Shown: positions 8,166 through 16,393 of the stretch, one piece after another
Numbering within the stretch: position 1 is the first letter of the stretch
Layout: each line of letters begins with the position of its first letter
Source of the DNA: an uncultured Clostridia bacterium
GTDB taxonomy: Bacteria; Bacillota; Clostridia; Oscillospirales; Acutalibacteraceae
NCBI GenBank assembly: GCA_937877675.1
Contig: CALEIS010000139.1
Coordinates: 1-23,668 of the forward strand
DNA: 23,668 nt
Direction: 5' to 3'
The notes under the pieces: model-generated
Databases searched by the model: none
What the model saw: the letters and a program-made list of their open reading frames with translations, nothing else
Told to the model about the DNA's origin: nothing
Made by a program: the position numbers and the translations under genes

Positions 8166-9821
8166 ATGAAAAAGATTTTATCTGTTTGTTTAGTTCTTTT
8201 GATGACATTGTCTGTTTTCAGTATTACAGTATCAGCAGAGAGTGTTATTCCAAATGAATATTATGATGTGCGTGTAGAGGATATATACTATGCGGTAGAT
8301 AGCACAGGTGCTTATATTGTAGGCTACGAATTGGGTGAAATAACCCCACAGGATGGTATTGTTATCCCAAAGACAATAAAATATCAAAATGAGTACTACG
8401 ATGTTGTAGGGATAAGTGAATATGCTTTTTATCAGGCACCATACACATCTATAACCTTGCCATCAACACTTATGAGCATTGATAACTATGCGTTTATGGG
8501 GTGCAACTACCTTGAAAATGTAGTCATTCCAAATGATTGTATATTCAGTTATTTTGGTAATAGTGTTTTTATGGGCACACCATTTGAAGAAAAGCTTTAT
8601 ATGAATGATTACAATGTTTTGGGTGAAAATCTTCTCTACTCTTATGTAGGGAATGACAAGACTTGTATAATTCCTGATAATATCACCTTGTTGGCAACAA
8701 ATTGCTTTTTTATGTCAAAGATAGAAAATGTTGTTATCAACGATAAAATCAGAGTTATTCCTACTTGCGCATTTGCTTCTTGTCGAAACCTAAAGACAAT
8801 TACCATTCCGGATAGTGTAGAATACATTATGGATGGTGCTTTTAAGGATTGTATGAATCTTGAAAGTGTTACATTGGGTGAAAAAGTTATGTCACTTGGT
8901 GTGGATTGCTTTGCTAATACAAAAATTAGAACAATTCATTTACCACAGACAGTTTACAATATTGCAGGTGCATTCAAAAATTGTACATTACTTGAAAGTA
9001 TTACAATTGACCCTGCTAACACCATTCTTACAACAAATGGCAAAGCAGTTTTCAAAAAGACTCAGTTTATAGTTGATGGTCAGAGCAAAAACGGATATAT
9101 ACTCCTGTATTACATTCCATCTAAAGCACAGGGAAAAATCACTCTTAATTCGGATATAAGAGGAATTGGAGAATATGCTTTTTATGGTTGCAGCAAAATT
9201 GATGAAGTAGAAGCATATGACCTTATGTTTGTTGATTTGTATGCTTTTTCATATTCAGGAATCAAAAAATTCAATGCCGATTCAGTTTCCAGAATTGAGA
9301 ATGGAGCATTTCGTAATTGTAAAAATCTTCAGGAAATAAATTTCCATAATGTGGATTATATTGGTGTCTCCGCATTTGAGAATTGTACAGCACTTCAAAG
9401 CATCATATTACCAGAGAATATTGAAGCAATATATGAAAATTCCTTTGCAAATACAGGAATTACTGAAATTACAATTTATGGTGACAGTTGTTACATTTAT
9501 GAATCAGCGTTTAAAAATTGTGGTAATCTTAAAAAAGTAAATCTTGAAAATGGCGTTGCCTATGTAGGCATGAATGCATTTTTTGGTTGCTCACAAATTG
9601 AAACGATTTACATTTCAAAATCAGTTAGACTTTTTGATGATAATGCCTTTAATGGTTGCGAAAAAGCACATTTTGAGGTAATAGACGGGTCAAGAGGTCA
9701 TGACTTTGTAAAGTCAAAAGGCTATGATTTTGAAATAGTGGGTAGTGTATCATTCTTTGAAAGAATTGCAAATTTCTTCGCAAGTCTTTTTGAAGCATTA
9801 TTTGGCTGGATATTAGGATAA
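8166..9821 (+). CDS. Secreted BspA-type leucine-rich repeat protein
   Basis: A 551-residue exported protein. Residues 1-24 form a signal peptide with a lysine start, a hydrophobic core and a VSA cleavage site before Glu25. The body consists of LRR_5/BspA repeats of about 22-24 residues with cores such as YAFxxCxxLxxVxIPxxV, for example around residues 80-125, 190-245, 325-370, 375-420 and 440-490. Such proteins are abundant in gut Firmicutes and bind host or microbial surfaces, but no ligand can be inferred here. There is no LPXTG sorting signal, dockerin or transmembrane anchor. Instead it ends with a short aromatic amphipathic stretch, FFERIANFFASLFEALFGW, which may mediate surface attachment. 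AAAGGGG lies upstream of the ATG. It follows the mannosidase by 21 bases and is the last gene of the operon. Confidence 0.88.
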   Translation: MKKILSVCLVLLMTLSVFSITVSAESVIPNEYYDVRVEDIYYAVDSTGAYIVGYELGEITPQDGIVIPKTIKYQNEYYDVVGISEYAFYQAPYTSITLPSTLMSIDNYAFMGCNYLENVVIPNDCIFSYFGNSVFMGTPFEEKLYMNDYNVLGENLLYSYVGNDKTCIIPDNITLLATNCFFMSKIENVVINDKIRVIPTCAFASCRNLKTITIPDSVEYIMDGAFKDCMNLESVTLGEKVMSLGVDCFANTKIRTIHLPQTVYNIAGAFKNCTLLESITIDPANTILTTNGKAVFKKTQFIVDGQSKNGYILLYYIPSKAQGKITLNSDIRGIGEYAFYGCSKIDEVEAYDLMFVDLYAFSYSGIKKFNADSVSRIENGAFRNCKNLQEINFHNVDYIGVSAFENCTALQSIILPENIEAIYENSFANTGITEITIYGDSCYIYESAFKNCGNLKKVNLENGVAYVGMNAFFGCSQIETIYISKSVRLFDDNAFNGCEKAHFEVIDGSRGHDFVKSKGYDFEIVGSVSFFERIANFFASLFEALFGWILG

Positions 9822-9828
9822 AAAGATA

Positions 9829-9858
9829 AAGCACCTTGGTTTTCAAGGTGCTTCTTTT
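9829..9858. terminator. Bidirectional terminator between convergent LRR and spoIID genes
   Basis: AAGCACCTTG (9829-9838), a GTTTT loop and CAAGGTGCTT (9844-9853) make a perfect ten-pair hairpin, followed by CTTTT on the plus strand. On the minus strand it is followed by T-rich sequence. The minus-strand spoIID stop codon (9843-9845) falls at the loop and stem edge, so the last spoIID codons form part of the terminator. Confidence 0.9.
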
Positions 9859-10823
9859 ATTTCAACTCCTGTGTAGTAGTGCTTTAATATCTGGTCGTAG
9901 GTAAAACCTTGGTTTGCCATATGATTTGCACCATATTGGCTCATGCCAACTCCGTGACCATACCCTTTAACAGTAAAAATGAATTCATCATCTTTGTATT
10001 CAATGGAAAAGGTGCTGCTTTTCAACCCAAATGCAGTACGGATGTCAGTACCCTTTATATTTGCGCCACAAACACCCATTGTCTTAACCATACCAGTATC
10101 GGTGTTTGTGATTTTACCAATCCATTCTTCCGGTTTGTCGGTAAATTTTATATCGTAATTTTTTAGTTTTTCTTTAAATGTTTTAGAATTAACTTTAACT
10201 GTGGAGCTATATGCAGGGGAGAGGGTGTCACCAACACTTAATACCGGTTTGAGATATGAGTATTCCCCACCCCAAACATCCTTTGCATCTTCAGTTTTGC
10301 CGTTACTGATAGCGTGAAATACAGAGTTAATGTATGCACCGTTATACTGTAATGTAAGATTTAATACCTCATCAATACAACTACTAAGTTTTTCAACATA
10401 TAAATCGTAATTTTCACCCCATTTTTCTTTTTGTTGGTCAGGAGTTAAATATCCTTGGTGACTTGCACTGCTATCCGATATATCGGCATTCTCCAAATCA
10501 TCAGTTTTGTGATTTTTAACATAGAGAAGAAGGGTGTGGGATGCGATTATCTGTGCTTTAATGGCTTCCTTGTGATATGTTGGATTCATTTCGGCAGCAA
10601 CCACACCTAAAAGGTAATCTTTTAAACTTATTTCTATAATATTTTTACTACTTACAGACATAATCTTTACAGTGGGAATACTGATATTTTCCACTATTTC
10701 TGTGGGGGCTGAATTTTCCATAATTTCCCCTGAAAATACATTCTTGACTTTGTCCACAGAAACAAGTGGTGAAAGAATCATGGTAAGTGAAAGAAAAAAG
10801 CAAATAAGTGTGTAACTTTTCAT
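9843..10823 (-). CDS. spoIID: SpoIID-type sporulation peptidoglycan hydrolase
   Basis: Membrane-anchored lytic transglycosylase that, in endospore formers, trims peptidoglycan so the mother-cell membrane can engulf the forespore. The 326-residue protein has an N-terminal membrane anchor (about 4-23), a variable linker, then the SpoIID/LytB domain. This shows GVVAAEMN with the likely catalytic Glu78, KEAIKAQ (85-91), and the C-terminal GYGHGVGMSQYGAN followed by YDQILKHYYTGVEI. The position normally reading AARTY is ASHTL here. AGGGAGA lies seven bases before the ATG on the minus strand. It is monocistronic and faces the citrate synthase gene across a 111-base shared upstream region. In other species this gene is under the mother-cell factor sigma-E; I could not identify a convincing sigma-E promoter by eye. 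Confidence 0.9.
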   Translation of the reverse strand: MKSYTLICFFLSLTMILSPLVSVDKVKNVFSGEIMENSAPTEIVENISIPTVKIMSVSSKNIIEISLKDYLLGVVAAEMNPTYHKEAIKAQIIASHTLLLYVKNHKTDDLENADISDSSASHQGYLTPDQQKEKWGENYDLYVEKLSSCIDEVLNLTLQYNGAYINSVFHAISNGKTEDAKDVWGGEYSYLKPVLSVGDTLSPAYSSTVKVNSKTFKEKLKNYDIKFTDKPEEWIGKITNTDTGMVKTMGVCGANIKGTDIRTAFGLKSSTFSIEYKDDEFIFTVKGYGHGVGMSQYGANHMANQGFTYDQILKHYYTGVEIKEAP

Positions 10824-10842
10824 TTTTGTATCTCCCTTTTTG

Positions 10843-10871
10843 TTGACTTTAAGGCGTGTTTGTATTAAAAT
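10843..10871 (+). promoter_or_regulatory. Sigma-A-type promoter for the citrate synthase operon
   Basis: TTGACT (10843-10848), a 17-base spacer and TAAAAT (10866-10871) predict a start near 10878 and a leader of about 57 bases. A second TATAAT at 10880-10885 lacks a matching -35. The promoter lies inside the spoIID upstream region. Confidence 0.65.
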
Positions 10872-10934
10872 ACATACTGTATAATTGTATATATTGGAAA
10901 ACTATCGTAATTTTTACATAAGGAGGTAATAGTT

Positions 10935-12350
10935 TTGTCAGAATATATTTCAAGTATCTCCCAAGAGGCTCTTTCAACTTTATGCGAAGAGTTATCAAAA
11001 AATTCCCATATCAACCCTGAATTCTATCAGCGTTTTGATGTTAAAAGAGGATTACGTAATGCCGATGCAACAGGTGTGCTTGCAGGTCTTACTCGTGTTT
11101 GCTCTGTTGAGGGCTATTACATTGATGACGGTGAAAAGGTACCAAAGGAAGGTCGTCTTGTTTACCGTGGAATCAATATGAAGGATATCGTAGATAATTG
11201 CGAAAAAGAAAACCGTTTCGGATATGAGGAGGTTGTATGGCTTCTTCTTTTTGGTGCTCTTCCAACAAGGGAACAACTTAGTTGGTTCCGTGACCTTTTA
11301 GCAGAATGTCGTGAACTTCCTGAAGATTTTGTCGAAGATATGATTATGAAGGCACCATCTCCAGACGTTATGAATAAATGTGCTCGTAGTGTTCTTGCAC
11401 TCTATTCTTACGACCCTAATCCAGATGATATTTCACCTGAAAATGTTTTAAGACAGTCAATTCAGCTTATTGCTCAGTTGCCAACAATTATGACTGCTGC
11501 TTATCAGGTTAAGCGTCGTGCTTATGATAAAAAGAGTATGTTCTTCCATCCAAACAAGAAGGAATTAGGTACTGCTGAAAACATTCTTCGTTCAATCCGT
11601 CCTGACAAATTCTTTACTGATGAAGAAGCAAAACTCTTGGATATTTGTATGATTATCCACGCTGAACACGGTGGCGGTAACAACTCTACATTCACAACTC
11701 GTTGTATCACATCAAGTGGAACAGATACATATTCTGCTATCGCAGCAGGTGTTGGCTCACTTAAAGGACCTCGTCACGGTGGTGCTAATATCAAAGTTCA
11801 CAGAATGGTTGAAGATATTAAGAACAATATTTCAGATATTACTGATGAAGGTCAGGTTGCAGATTATCTTACAAAAATTATGAATAAGGAAGCAGGTGAC
11901 CACTCAGGTCTTATTTATGGTATGGGTCATGCTGTTTATACTCTTTCTGACCCTCGTGCAGTTATTCTTCGTCGTTATGCAGAAAGCTTCTCTAAGAAAA
12001 CAGGATGTGAGGATGAGTTCAAACTCCTCAGTCTTATTGAATCCCTTACTCCTGAACTTTTTGCAAAAAATAGAGGTAGCAAAAAGAAGATTTGTGCTAA
12101 CGTTGACCTTTATTCTGGACTTATTTATGATATGTTAGGTATCCCACAGGAATTGTTTACACCATTGTTTATGGCAGCACGTTCAGCAGGTTGGGCTGCA
12201 CACAGACTTGAGGAAATCACAACTGGTGGAAGAATTATCCGTCCTGCATATAAGAATGTTACAATTCCACGTGCATATGTTCCTATGTCTGAAAGAATAA
12301 TACGTACTGAAGCAGTACAGAAAGAATATATTCCTATCGAGGAAAGGTAA
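10935..12350 (+). CDS. Citrate synthase (citrate/2-methylcitrate synthase family)
   Basis: Condenses acetyl-CoA with oxaloacetate to give citrate, feeding 2-oxoglutarate and glutamate synthesis in an anaerobe with a partial TCA pathway. Family motifs are IHAEHGGGNNSTFTTR (241-256), GSLKGPRHGGAN with the conserved His, GMGHAVYTLSDPRA with the catalytic aspartate, and the C-terminal SAGWAAHRLEE. At 471 residues it is longer than the 370-430 of most citrate synthases, because of an N-terminal extension. This matches a long clostridial form I recognise only generally. The start is TTG at 10935, with a perfect AGGAGG (10921-10926) eight bases upstream. Methylcitrate synthase activity cannot be ruled out, but no propionate genes are present. 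Aconitase and isocitrate dehydrogenase are not adjacent; the next two genes are membrane proteins. Confidence 0.93.
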   Translation: MSEYISSISQEALSTLCEELSKNSHINPEFYQRFDVKRGLRNADATGVLAGLTRVCSVEGYYIDDGEKVPKEGRLVYRGINMKDIVDNCEKENRFGYEEVVWLLLFGALPTREQLSWFRDLLAECRELPEDFVEDMIMKAPSPDVMNKCARSVLALYSYDPNPDDISPENVLRQSIQLIAQLPTIMTAAYQVKRRAYDKKSMFFHPNKKELGTAENILRSIRPDKFFTDEEAKLLDICMIIHAEHGGGNNSTFTTRCITSSGTDTYSAIAAGVGSLKGPRHGGANIKVHRMVEDIKNNISDITDEGQVADYLTKIMNKEAGDHSGLIYGMGHAVYTLSDPRAVILRRYAESFSKKTGCEDEFKLLSLIESLTPELFAKNRGSKKKICANVDLYSGLIYDMLGIPQELFTPLFMAARSAGWAAHRLEEITTGGRIIRPAYKNVTIPRAYVPMSERIIRTEAVQKEYIPIEER

Positions 12351-12357
12351 GGGAAAT

Positions 12358-13245
12358 ATGAAAATAGTAGGAAAGTCCCAAAAGATGAATCCAATGATTC
12401 CACTTTATGTACTCGTTGGACTTTTAGCAATTGCAATACCTTTGAGAACATTTCAGTTGATGTTTATTACTGAAAGCAATACTGGATTTTATAAAACAGA
12501 AAACTGGTCAATTTATGCTTTGTACATTTTATCAGCATTGGCAATAATTGTTCCATACATCGTGGTTAATTTGGCAAAGAGTGTTCCATCATCACAGACT
12601 CCACCAAGTAGAAAAAATGGCTTTATGGCTGCTTCATCAATACTTTTTGGACTCGGAATTATTTTTGATGTTTTGTCATCTGCATTGGAATTGTTTTTGA
12701 ACAAGGATACTGCAACAGCACAGACAATTATGGGAAAAGAAAATGTTATGCCATTGATGTTGGAAATAGGTTTTGGCGTTTTTGCTGCAATTTATATCTT
12801 GATTTTTGGTATTTCATTCATTGATGGTAAAACAAAGTATTCTCAATACAAATTTATGGCATTAGCACCACTTGGCTGGACAATGGGTAGATTGATATTG
12901 AGATTTTTAAGAAAAATTGCATATGTTAATATTGCAGATTTAATGCTTGAACTTTTTGCTTTGGCATTTATGATGATATTCTTGCTTTCTTTGGCTCGTG
13001 TGTCATCAGGTTTAGCAAACGAGAAATCAATGCGTAGCATTTTTGCATCAGGATATGTTTGTGTATTCTTCTGTGCAGTGGCTAATGTGCCAAGATTAGT
13101 CCTTATGCTTGTCGGCAAAAGCCAAATGCTTCCAAATGAATATCCGTTACAGTTATGTGATTTGTTCTTTGCATTGTTTGCTGTTGCATACATAGTAAAT
13201 GCTATGAAATATGCTAAGGAAAATGACCACGCAGAGCTTGAATAA
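12358..13245 (+). CDS. Polytopic membrane protein of unknown function
   Basis: I do not recognise this 295-residue protein. It has about eight hydrophobic segments, near residues 14-34, 49-71, 86-106, 130-153, 165-182, 187-209, 222-245 and 257-279. The loops are short, with a proline- and serine-rich cytoplasmic-looking loop (PSSQTPPSRK, about 76-85). No catalytic motif, metal-binding cluster or transporter signature is evident. It starts seven bases after the citrate synthase stop, with GGAAAGG and GGGAAAT upstream, and precedes an AEC permease by 34 bases, so co-transcription with both is likely. A role linked to organic acid handling is only a guess from position. Confidence 0.75.
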   Translation: MKIVGKSQKMNPMIPLYVLVGLLAIAIPLRTFQLMFITESNTGFYKTENWSIYALYILSALAIIVPYIVVNLAKSVPSSQTPPSRKNGFMAASSILFGLGIIFDVLSSALELFLNKDTATAQTIMGKENVMPLMLEIGFGVFAAIYILIFGISFIDGKTKYSQYKFMALAPLGWTMGRLILRFLRKIAYVNIADLMLELFALAFMMIFLLSLARVSSGLANEKSMRSIFASGYVCVFFCAVANVPRLVLMLVGKSQMLPNEYPLQLCDLFFALFAVAYIVNAMKYAKENDHAELE

Positions 13246-13279
13246 GGTTATATTATAAAAAGGAATTTGATTAAAACTA

Positions 13280-14221
13280 ATGGTATTTTTAAATAATGTT
13301 TATACGGCTTTTACTCAGGTGGTGATTCTGTTTCTTGTGGCAGCAGTTGGTTTTATCTGTCATAAAACAGGAATTTATACTGAGAAAGCATCTCGTTTGA
13401 CAACAAACTTGCTTTTCTATATGGTTGCTCCTGCAATCATTATCCGTTCATTCTGTGGAATGGAATACAACAGAAGTGCATTGACAGGCTTATTGTTGGC
13501 ACTTTTAGGTGGTATTTTGTTCCATGTTGTTGGTATGATTTTTTCAAAAATTCTTTTCAATAAGAGTGGTAATGACACCTCTTGTATATTCAAATATGCT
13601 TGTTGTTACGGAAATGTAGGGTATATGGCTTTACCTTTGGCACAGGCTATTTTAGGTGATGAAGGTGTGTTCTATTGTTCAGTTATTCTCGTACCGTTCA
13701 ATATCCTTTCATTTACACACGGTGTTGGAATAATGCAGAAAAAAGAAGAAAAAGGCAAAATCAACCTTAAAAAATTGATTGTAAATCCAGGCGTAATCGG
13801 TGTTGCAATTGGATTACCACTTTTCCTTTTACAGGTTAAGTTGCCACAGGTTATTTATTCACCTGTTTCATATATTGCAGACCTTAACACACCACTTGCA
13901 ATGGTTATGTTTGGTACTTATCTTGCATCTGCAGATTGGAAGACATTGTTTTCTGACAAGAGAATATTTGGCTCTGCAGTTGTAAAATTGATTTTTGTTC
14001 CACTTATCACCGTTGGGTGCTTAAGGTTGTTTGGTTACGGTGGAACTCTTATTGCTGCGTGTGCTTTGAGTGCCTCTGCACCAACTGCAAGTAATACAGT
14101 AATGTTTGCAGCAAAATATGATAGAGATACTGCAGTAGCATCAAAAGTAACAGCATTTGTAAGCGTATTGTCAATACTTACAATGCCAGTTATGATAGCT
14201 ATAGCACAAATGTTAGGATAA
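13280..14221 (+). CDS. AEC-family (auxin efflux carrier/malate permease-like) transporter
   Basis: A 313-residue inner-membrane carrier with about ten hydrophobic segments arranged as two five-helix halves. The first half begins with VVILFLVAAVGFICHKTG and NLLFYMVAPAIIIRSF. The central charged loop is MQKKEEKGKINLKKL. The second half has NPGVIGVAIGLPLFLL, NTPLAMVMFGTYLA and ending SASAPTASNTVMFAAKY. These are typical of bacterial AEC proteins, some of which (such as lactic-acid-bacterial malate permeases) move organic acids. The substrate is unknown, though position downstream of citrate synthase makes a di- or tricarboxylate plausible. The Shine-Dalgarno is poor: AAGGA lies about 16 bases from the ATG. 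The start therefore carries some doubt, but no better in-frame codon is present. Confidence 0.88.
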   Translation: MVFLNNVYTAFTQVVILFLVAAVGFICHKTGIYTEKASRLTTNLLFYMVAPAIIIRSFCGMEYNRSALTGLLLALLGGILFHVVGMIFSKILFNKSGNDTSCIFKYACCYGNVGYMALPLAQAILGDEGVFYCSVILVPFNILSFTHGVGIMQKKEEKGKINLKKLIVNPGVIGVAIGLPLFLLQVKLPQVIYSPVSYIADLNTPLAMVMFGTYLASADWKTLFSDKRIFGSAVVKLIFVPLITVGCLRLFGYGGTLIAACALSASAPTASNTVMFAAKYDRDTAVASKVTAFVSVLSILTMPVMIAIAQMLG

Positions 14222-14253
14222 GATTTACGAGTATTTTAGCAAGGAGTGATTTT

Positions 14254-14580
14254 ATGAAATTGATAGTTGCAATAATCAATAGTGACGATGCTAATAAAGT
14301 TATGTCCAACCTTACAAAAGAAGGGTATTTTGCAACAAAACTTAACACTTCAGGCGGTTTTTTACGCGCAGGTAATGTTACACTTTTAATCGGTGTGGAA
14401 AAAGCAAAGGTTGATGATGTTGTAAATATTATTGGCAAATTCAGTAGTCAACGTAAGGAAATCACACCGGTAAATGCTACATATATTGGCGAATCAATGC
14501 TCTCATCAATGCCAGTTGAGGTAACTGTCGGAGGAGCAACGATTTTTGTTTTGGATGTTGAGCAATTTTATAAGATATGA
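14254..14580 (+). CDS. darA: DarA/PstA-type PII-like cyclic-di-AMP receptor
   Basis: A 108-residue soluble PII-like protein of the YaaQ family, which forms trimers and binds cyclic di-AMP between subunits. In Bacillus and relatives it is a signal receptor whose downstream partner remains poorly defined. It spans the whole family: the start MKLIVAIINSDDAN, the ligand-site stretch TSGGFLRAGNVTLLIGVE (about 30-47), and the C-terminal PVEVTVGGATIFVL followed by EQFYKI. AAGGAG lies seven bases before the ATG. Its stop overlaps the holB start by four bases (ATGA). This keeps the yaaQ-holB-yaaT order known from Bacillus subtilis, though the yaaR gene that usually intervenes is missing. Confidence 0.94.
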   Translation: MKLIVAIINSDDANKVMSNLTKEGYFATKLNTSGGFLRAGNVTLLIGVEKAKVDDVVNIIGKFSSQRKEITPVNATYIGESMLSSMPVEVTVGGATIFVLDVEQFYKI

Positions 14581-15446
14581 TTAACGATATGCAAAAGAAA
14601 GTTGATAAATTATATAGTCAGGTAATTACGATTATTCAACAAGGTAATTTCCCTCACGGTGTTTTGGTTGAATGTCAGAATGAGCGTGATGGTGAGGAGT
14701 TTGCACAGTATATTGCAAATTGTCTGTTGTGTACTGGTGTAAATAAACCATGTGGCGAGTGCTCTGATTGTATAAAGATACAGGGAAAAGGTCATCCTGA
14801 TGTGTTTATAACCGACGGAATTAAAAGCAAGAGTAAAAACTTTACTGTTGATGCAATCCGTGAAATTCGTGATGATGCCTTTATTATCCCAAATGAAAGT
14901 GACAAAAAAATATATATATTGAAGAATGCTCATAATATGAATGACCAGGCACAGAATGCAATACTAAAAATTCTTGAAGAGCCACCTTCATATGTGTATT
15001 TTATAATTGTAACAACCTCAAAAAGTACAATGCTTGAAACAGTACTTTCACGAGTGCAGGTTTTATCACTTTTGAGTGATGAGGGCGAGATAACAGAAAA
15101 GGAAAGCAACGCAGTAAAGGATTTTGTTTCTGCTCTTCTTAGCGTGAGTGAAATTGCCTTGATGGAGCAAACTGCAGTTTTTCAAAAGAATAATCAGTTC
15201 GCAAGGTCAGTGCTCGTGTTGTTAACGGAAGTTTTTCGTGATGCCCTTGTTGAAAAAAGTGGTTATAAAAGGGAATGTCGTTTTCCTGAAGAGGTTAAAG
15301 CCTTGTGTGTTGGACTTACATCAAAGTCACTTTTACAGTTAATATCAGTTTGTGATGAACTTGTGGAGTCAATCGACAGAAATTGTAATAATAATTTGCT
15401 TGTTGTTCGTATGTGTTATGAATTTAAAAGAGCAATTGGAAGATAA
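14577..15446 (+). CDS. holB: DNA polymerase III clamp-loader delta-prime subunit
   Basis: AAA+ clamp-loader subunit (289 residues) that helps place the sliding clamp on DNA. The zinc module C52-C59-C62-C65 (in LLCTGVNKPCGECSDC) is intact. The HPDVF strand, the VDAIREIRDDAFIIPNE region, and NDQAQNAILKILEEPP (box VI-VII) with the sensor-1-like TTSKSTMLETVLSRVQ follow. The Walker A region reads PHGVLVECQNERDGEEFA and has no GxxGxGK, so this subunit should not bind ATP. Degenerate P-loops occur in delta-prime proteins and separate them from DnaX. The SRC motif, where the arginine acts on the neighbouring DnaX ATP site, is SRV here and keeps the arginine. It begins within the darA stop and is likely translationally coupled. 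The usual upstream tmk is absent. Confidence 0.9.
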   Translation: MINDMQKKVDKLYSQVITIIQQGNFPHGVLVECQNERDGEEFAQYIANCLLCTGVNKPCGECSDCIKIQGKGHPDVFITDGIKSKSKNFTVDAIREIRDDAFIIPNESDKKIYILKNAHNMNDQAQNAILKILEEPPSYVYFIIVTTSKSTMLETVLSRVQVLSLLSDEGEITEKESNAVKDFVSALLSVSEIALMEQTAVFQKNNQFARSVLVLLTEVFRDALVEKSGYKRECRFPEEVKALCVGLTSKSLLQLISVCDELVESIDRNCNNNLLVVRMCYEFKRAIGR

Positions 15447-15461
15447 ATAGGTGATACTTTA

Positions 15462-16325
15462 ATGATAGAAACAGTAGGTATTAGATTTAAAGATGGCGGA
15501 AAAATCTATGATTTTGATGCCGATGGTAAAGTTTTTAATAAAGGCGATTATGCTATTGTAGAAACTGTCCGTGGAATGGAATGTGGTATGGTTGCAAAGC
15601 CTAATCACGGTACAAACGAGGATGATATAAATAAACCTTTGAAAAAGGTAATCCGTGTTGCTACAGAGGATGACGTTAAAACTTTGCACGAGAATAAAGA
15701 AAAAGAAAAAGAAGCATTTAAAATCTGTGAAGGCAAGATTGAAGCACATGGACTCGATATGAGCCTTGTTGATGTTGAATATACCTTTGACCGTAGCAAA
15801 CTTCTTTTCTATTTTACTGCTGACGGCCGTGTGGATTTCCGTGAATTAGTTAAGGATTTGGCATCTGCATTCAGAACAAGAATTGAACTTCGTCAGATTG
15901 GTGTCCGTGATGAGTCTCGTATGGTTGGTGGCTTTGGTATTTGTGGCAGACCATTCTGTTGTAATACATTCTTAAATGACTTTCAACCTGTTTCAATTAA
16001 AATGGCAAAGGAGCAGGGCCTTTCACTTAATCCTACAAAAATCAGCGGTACTTGTGGCAGACTTATGTGCTGTTTAAAATATGAACAGGATACCTATGAG
16101 CATCTTTTAAGAGTTACTCCAAAAGTTGGCGCTATCGTTGATACGCCTGACGGAAAGGGTAGGGTAATTGAAAATAACCTTATCACAGGAATGCTTAAAA
16201 TCACTCTTGACCGTCGTCCAGATGCTGCACCTGCAGTGTTCCACCGTCATTCTGTAAAACTTCTCAAGGATGCAAAAATTAAAGTTGAAAAAGAAGAATT
16301 TGAAGCATTAAAAGGAATTGAATAA
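15462..16325 (+). CDS. ricT: RicT (YaaT), PSP1-domain protein of the Ric complex
   Basis: PSP1-domain protein of 287 residues. In Bacillus it forms the RicA-RicF-RicT complex, which carries iron-sulfur clusters and promotes RNase Y-dependent mRNA maturation and phosphorelay output for sporulation, competence and biofilm. The N-terminal region starts ETVGIRFKDGGKIYDFD. The PSP1 core includes VEYTFDRSKLLFYFTADGRVDFRELV. The cysteine-rich signature is GGFGICGRPFCCNTF, then SGTCGRLMCCLKYEQDTY, which supplies the cluster ligands. A GGTGAT site precedes the ATG, 15 bases after holB. The acidic/lysine-rich C-terminal end is short. RicA and RicF are not in this window. It is the last gene before the ferredoxin promoter, with no terminator between. 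Confidence 0.93.
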   Translation: MIETVGIRFKDGGKIYDFDADGKVFNKGDYAIVETVRGMECGMVAKPNHGTNEDDINKPLKKVIRVATEDDVKTLHENKEKEKEAFKICEGKIEAHGLDMSLVDVEYTFDRSKLLFYFTADGRVDFRELVKDLASAFRTRIELRQIGVRDESRMVGGFGICGRPFCCNTFLNDFQPVSIKMAKEQGLSLNPTKISGTCGRLMCCLKYEQDTYEHLLRVTPKVGAIVDTPDGKGRVIENNLITGMLKITLDRRPDAAPAVFHRHSVKLLKDAKIKVEKEEFEALKGIE

Positions 16326-16333
16326 ATTAGTAC

Positions 16334-16361
16334 TTGATTTTTCATTTTTATATGCTAAAAT
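16334..16361 (+). promoter_or_regulatory. Sigma-A-type promoter for the ferredoxin
   Basis: TTGATT (16334-16339), a 16-base spacer and an extended -10 TGCTAAAAT (TAAAAT at 16356-16361) lie just after the ricT stop. This gives the ferredoxin an independent start in addition to any read-through. Confidence 0.65.
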
Positions 16362-16393
16362 GATAATATACCAATAAAGGGAGGGTACATAAC

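Noticed and set aside
10824..10934. Sigma-E promoter for spoIID
   Set aside because: TATACAAT and TATACAGT on the minus strand resemble the sigma-E -10 box, but no matching -35 box occurs at the right distance.
11052..11276. Antisense open frames within the citrate synthase gene and similar frames elsewhere
   Set aside because: They overlap strongly conserved coding sequence, lack ribosome binding sites and show no family features.
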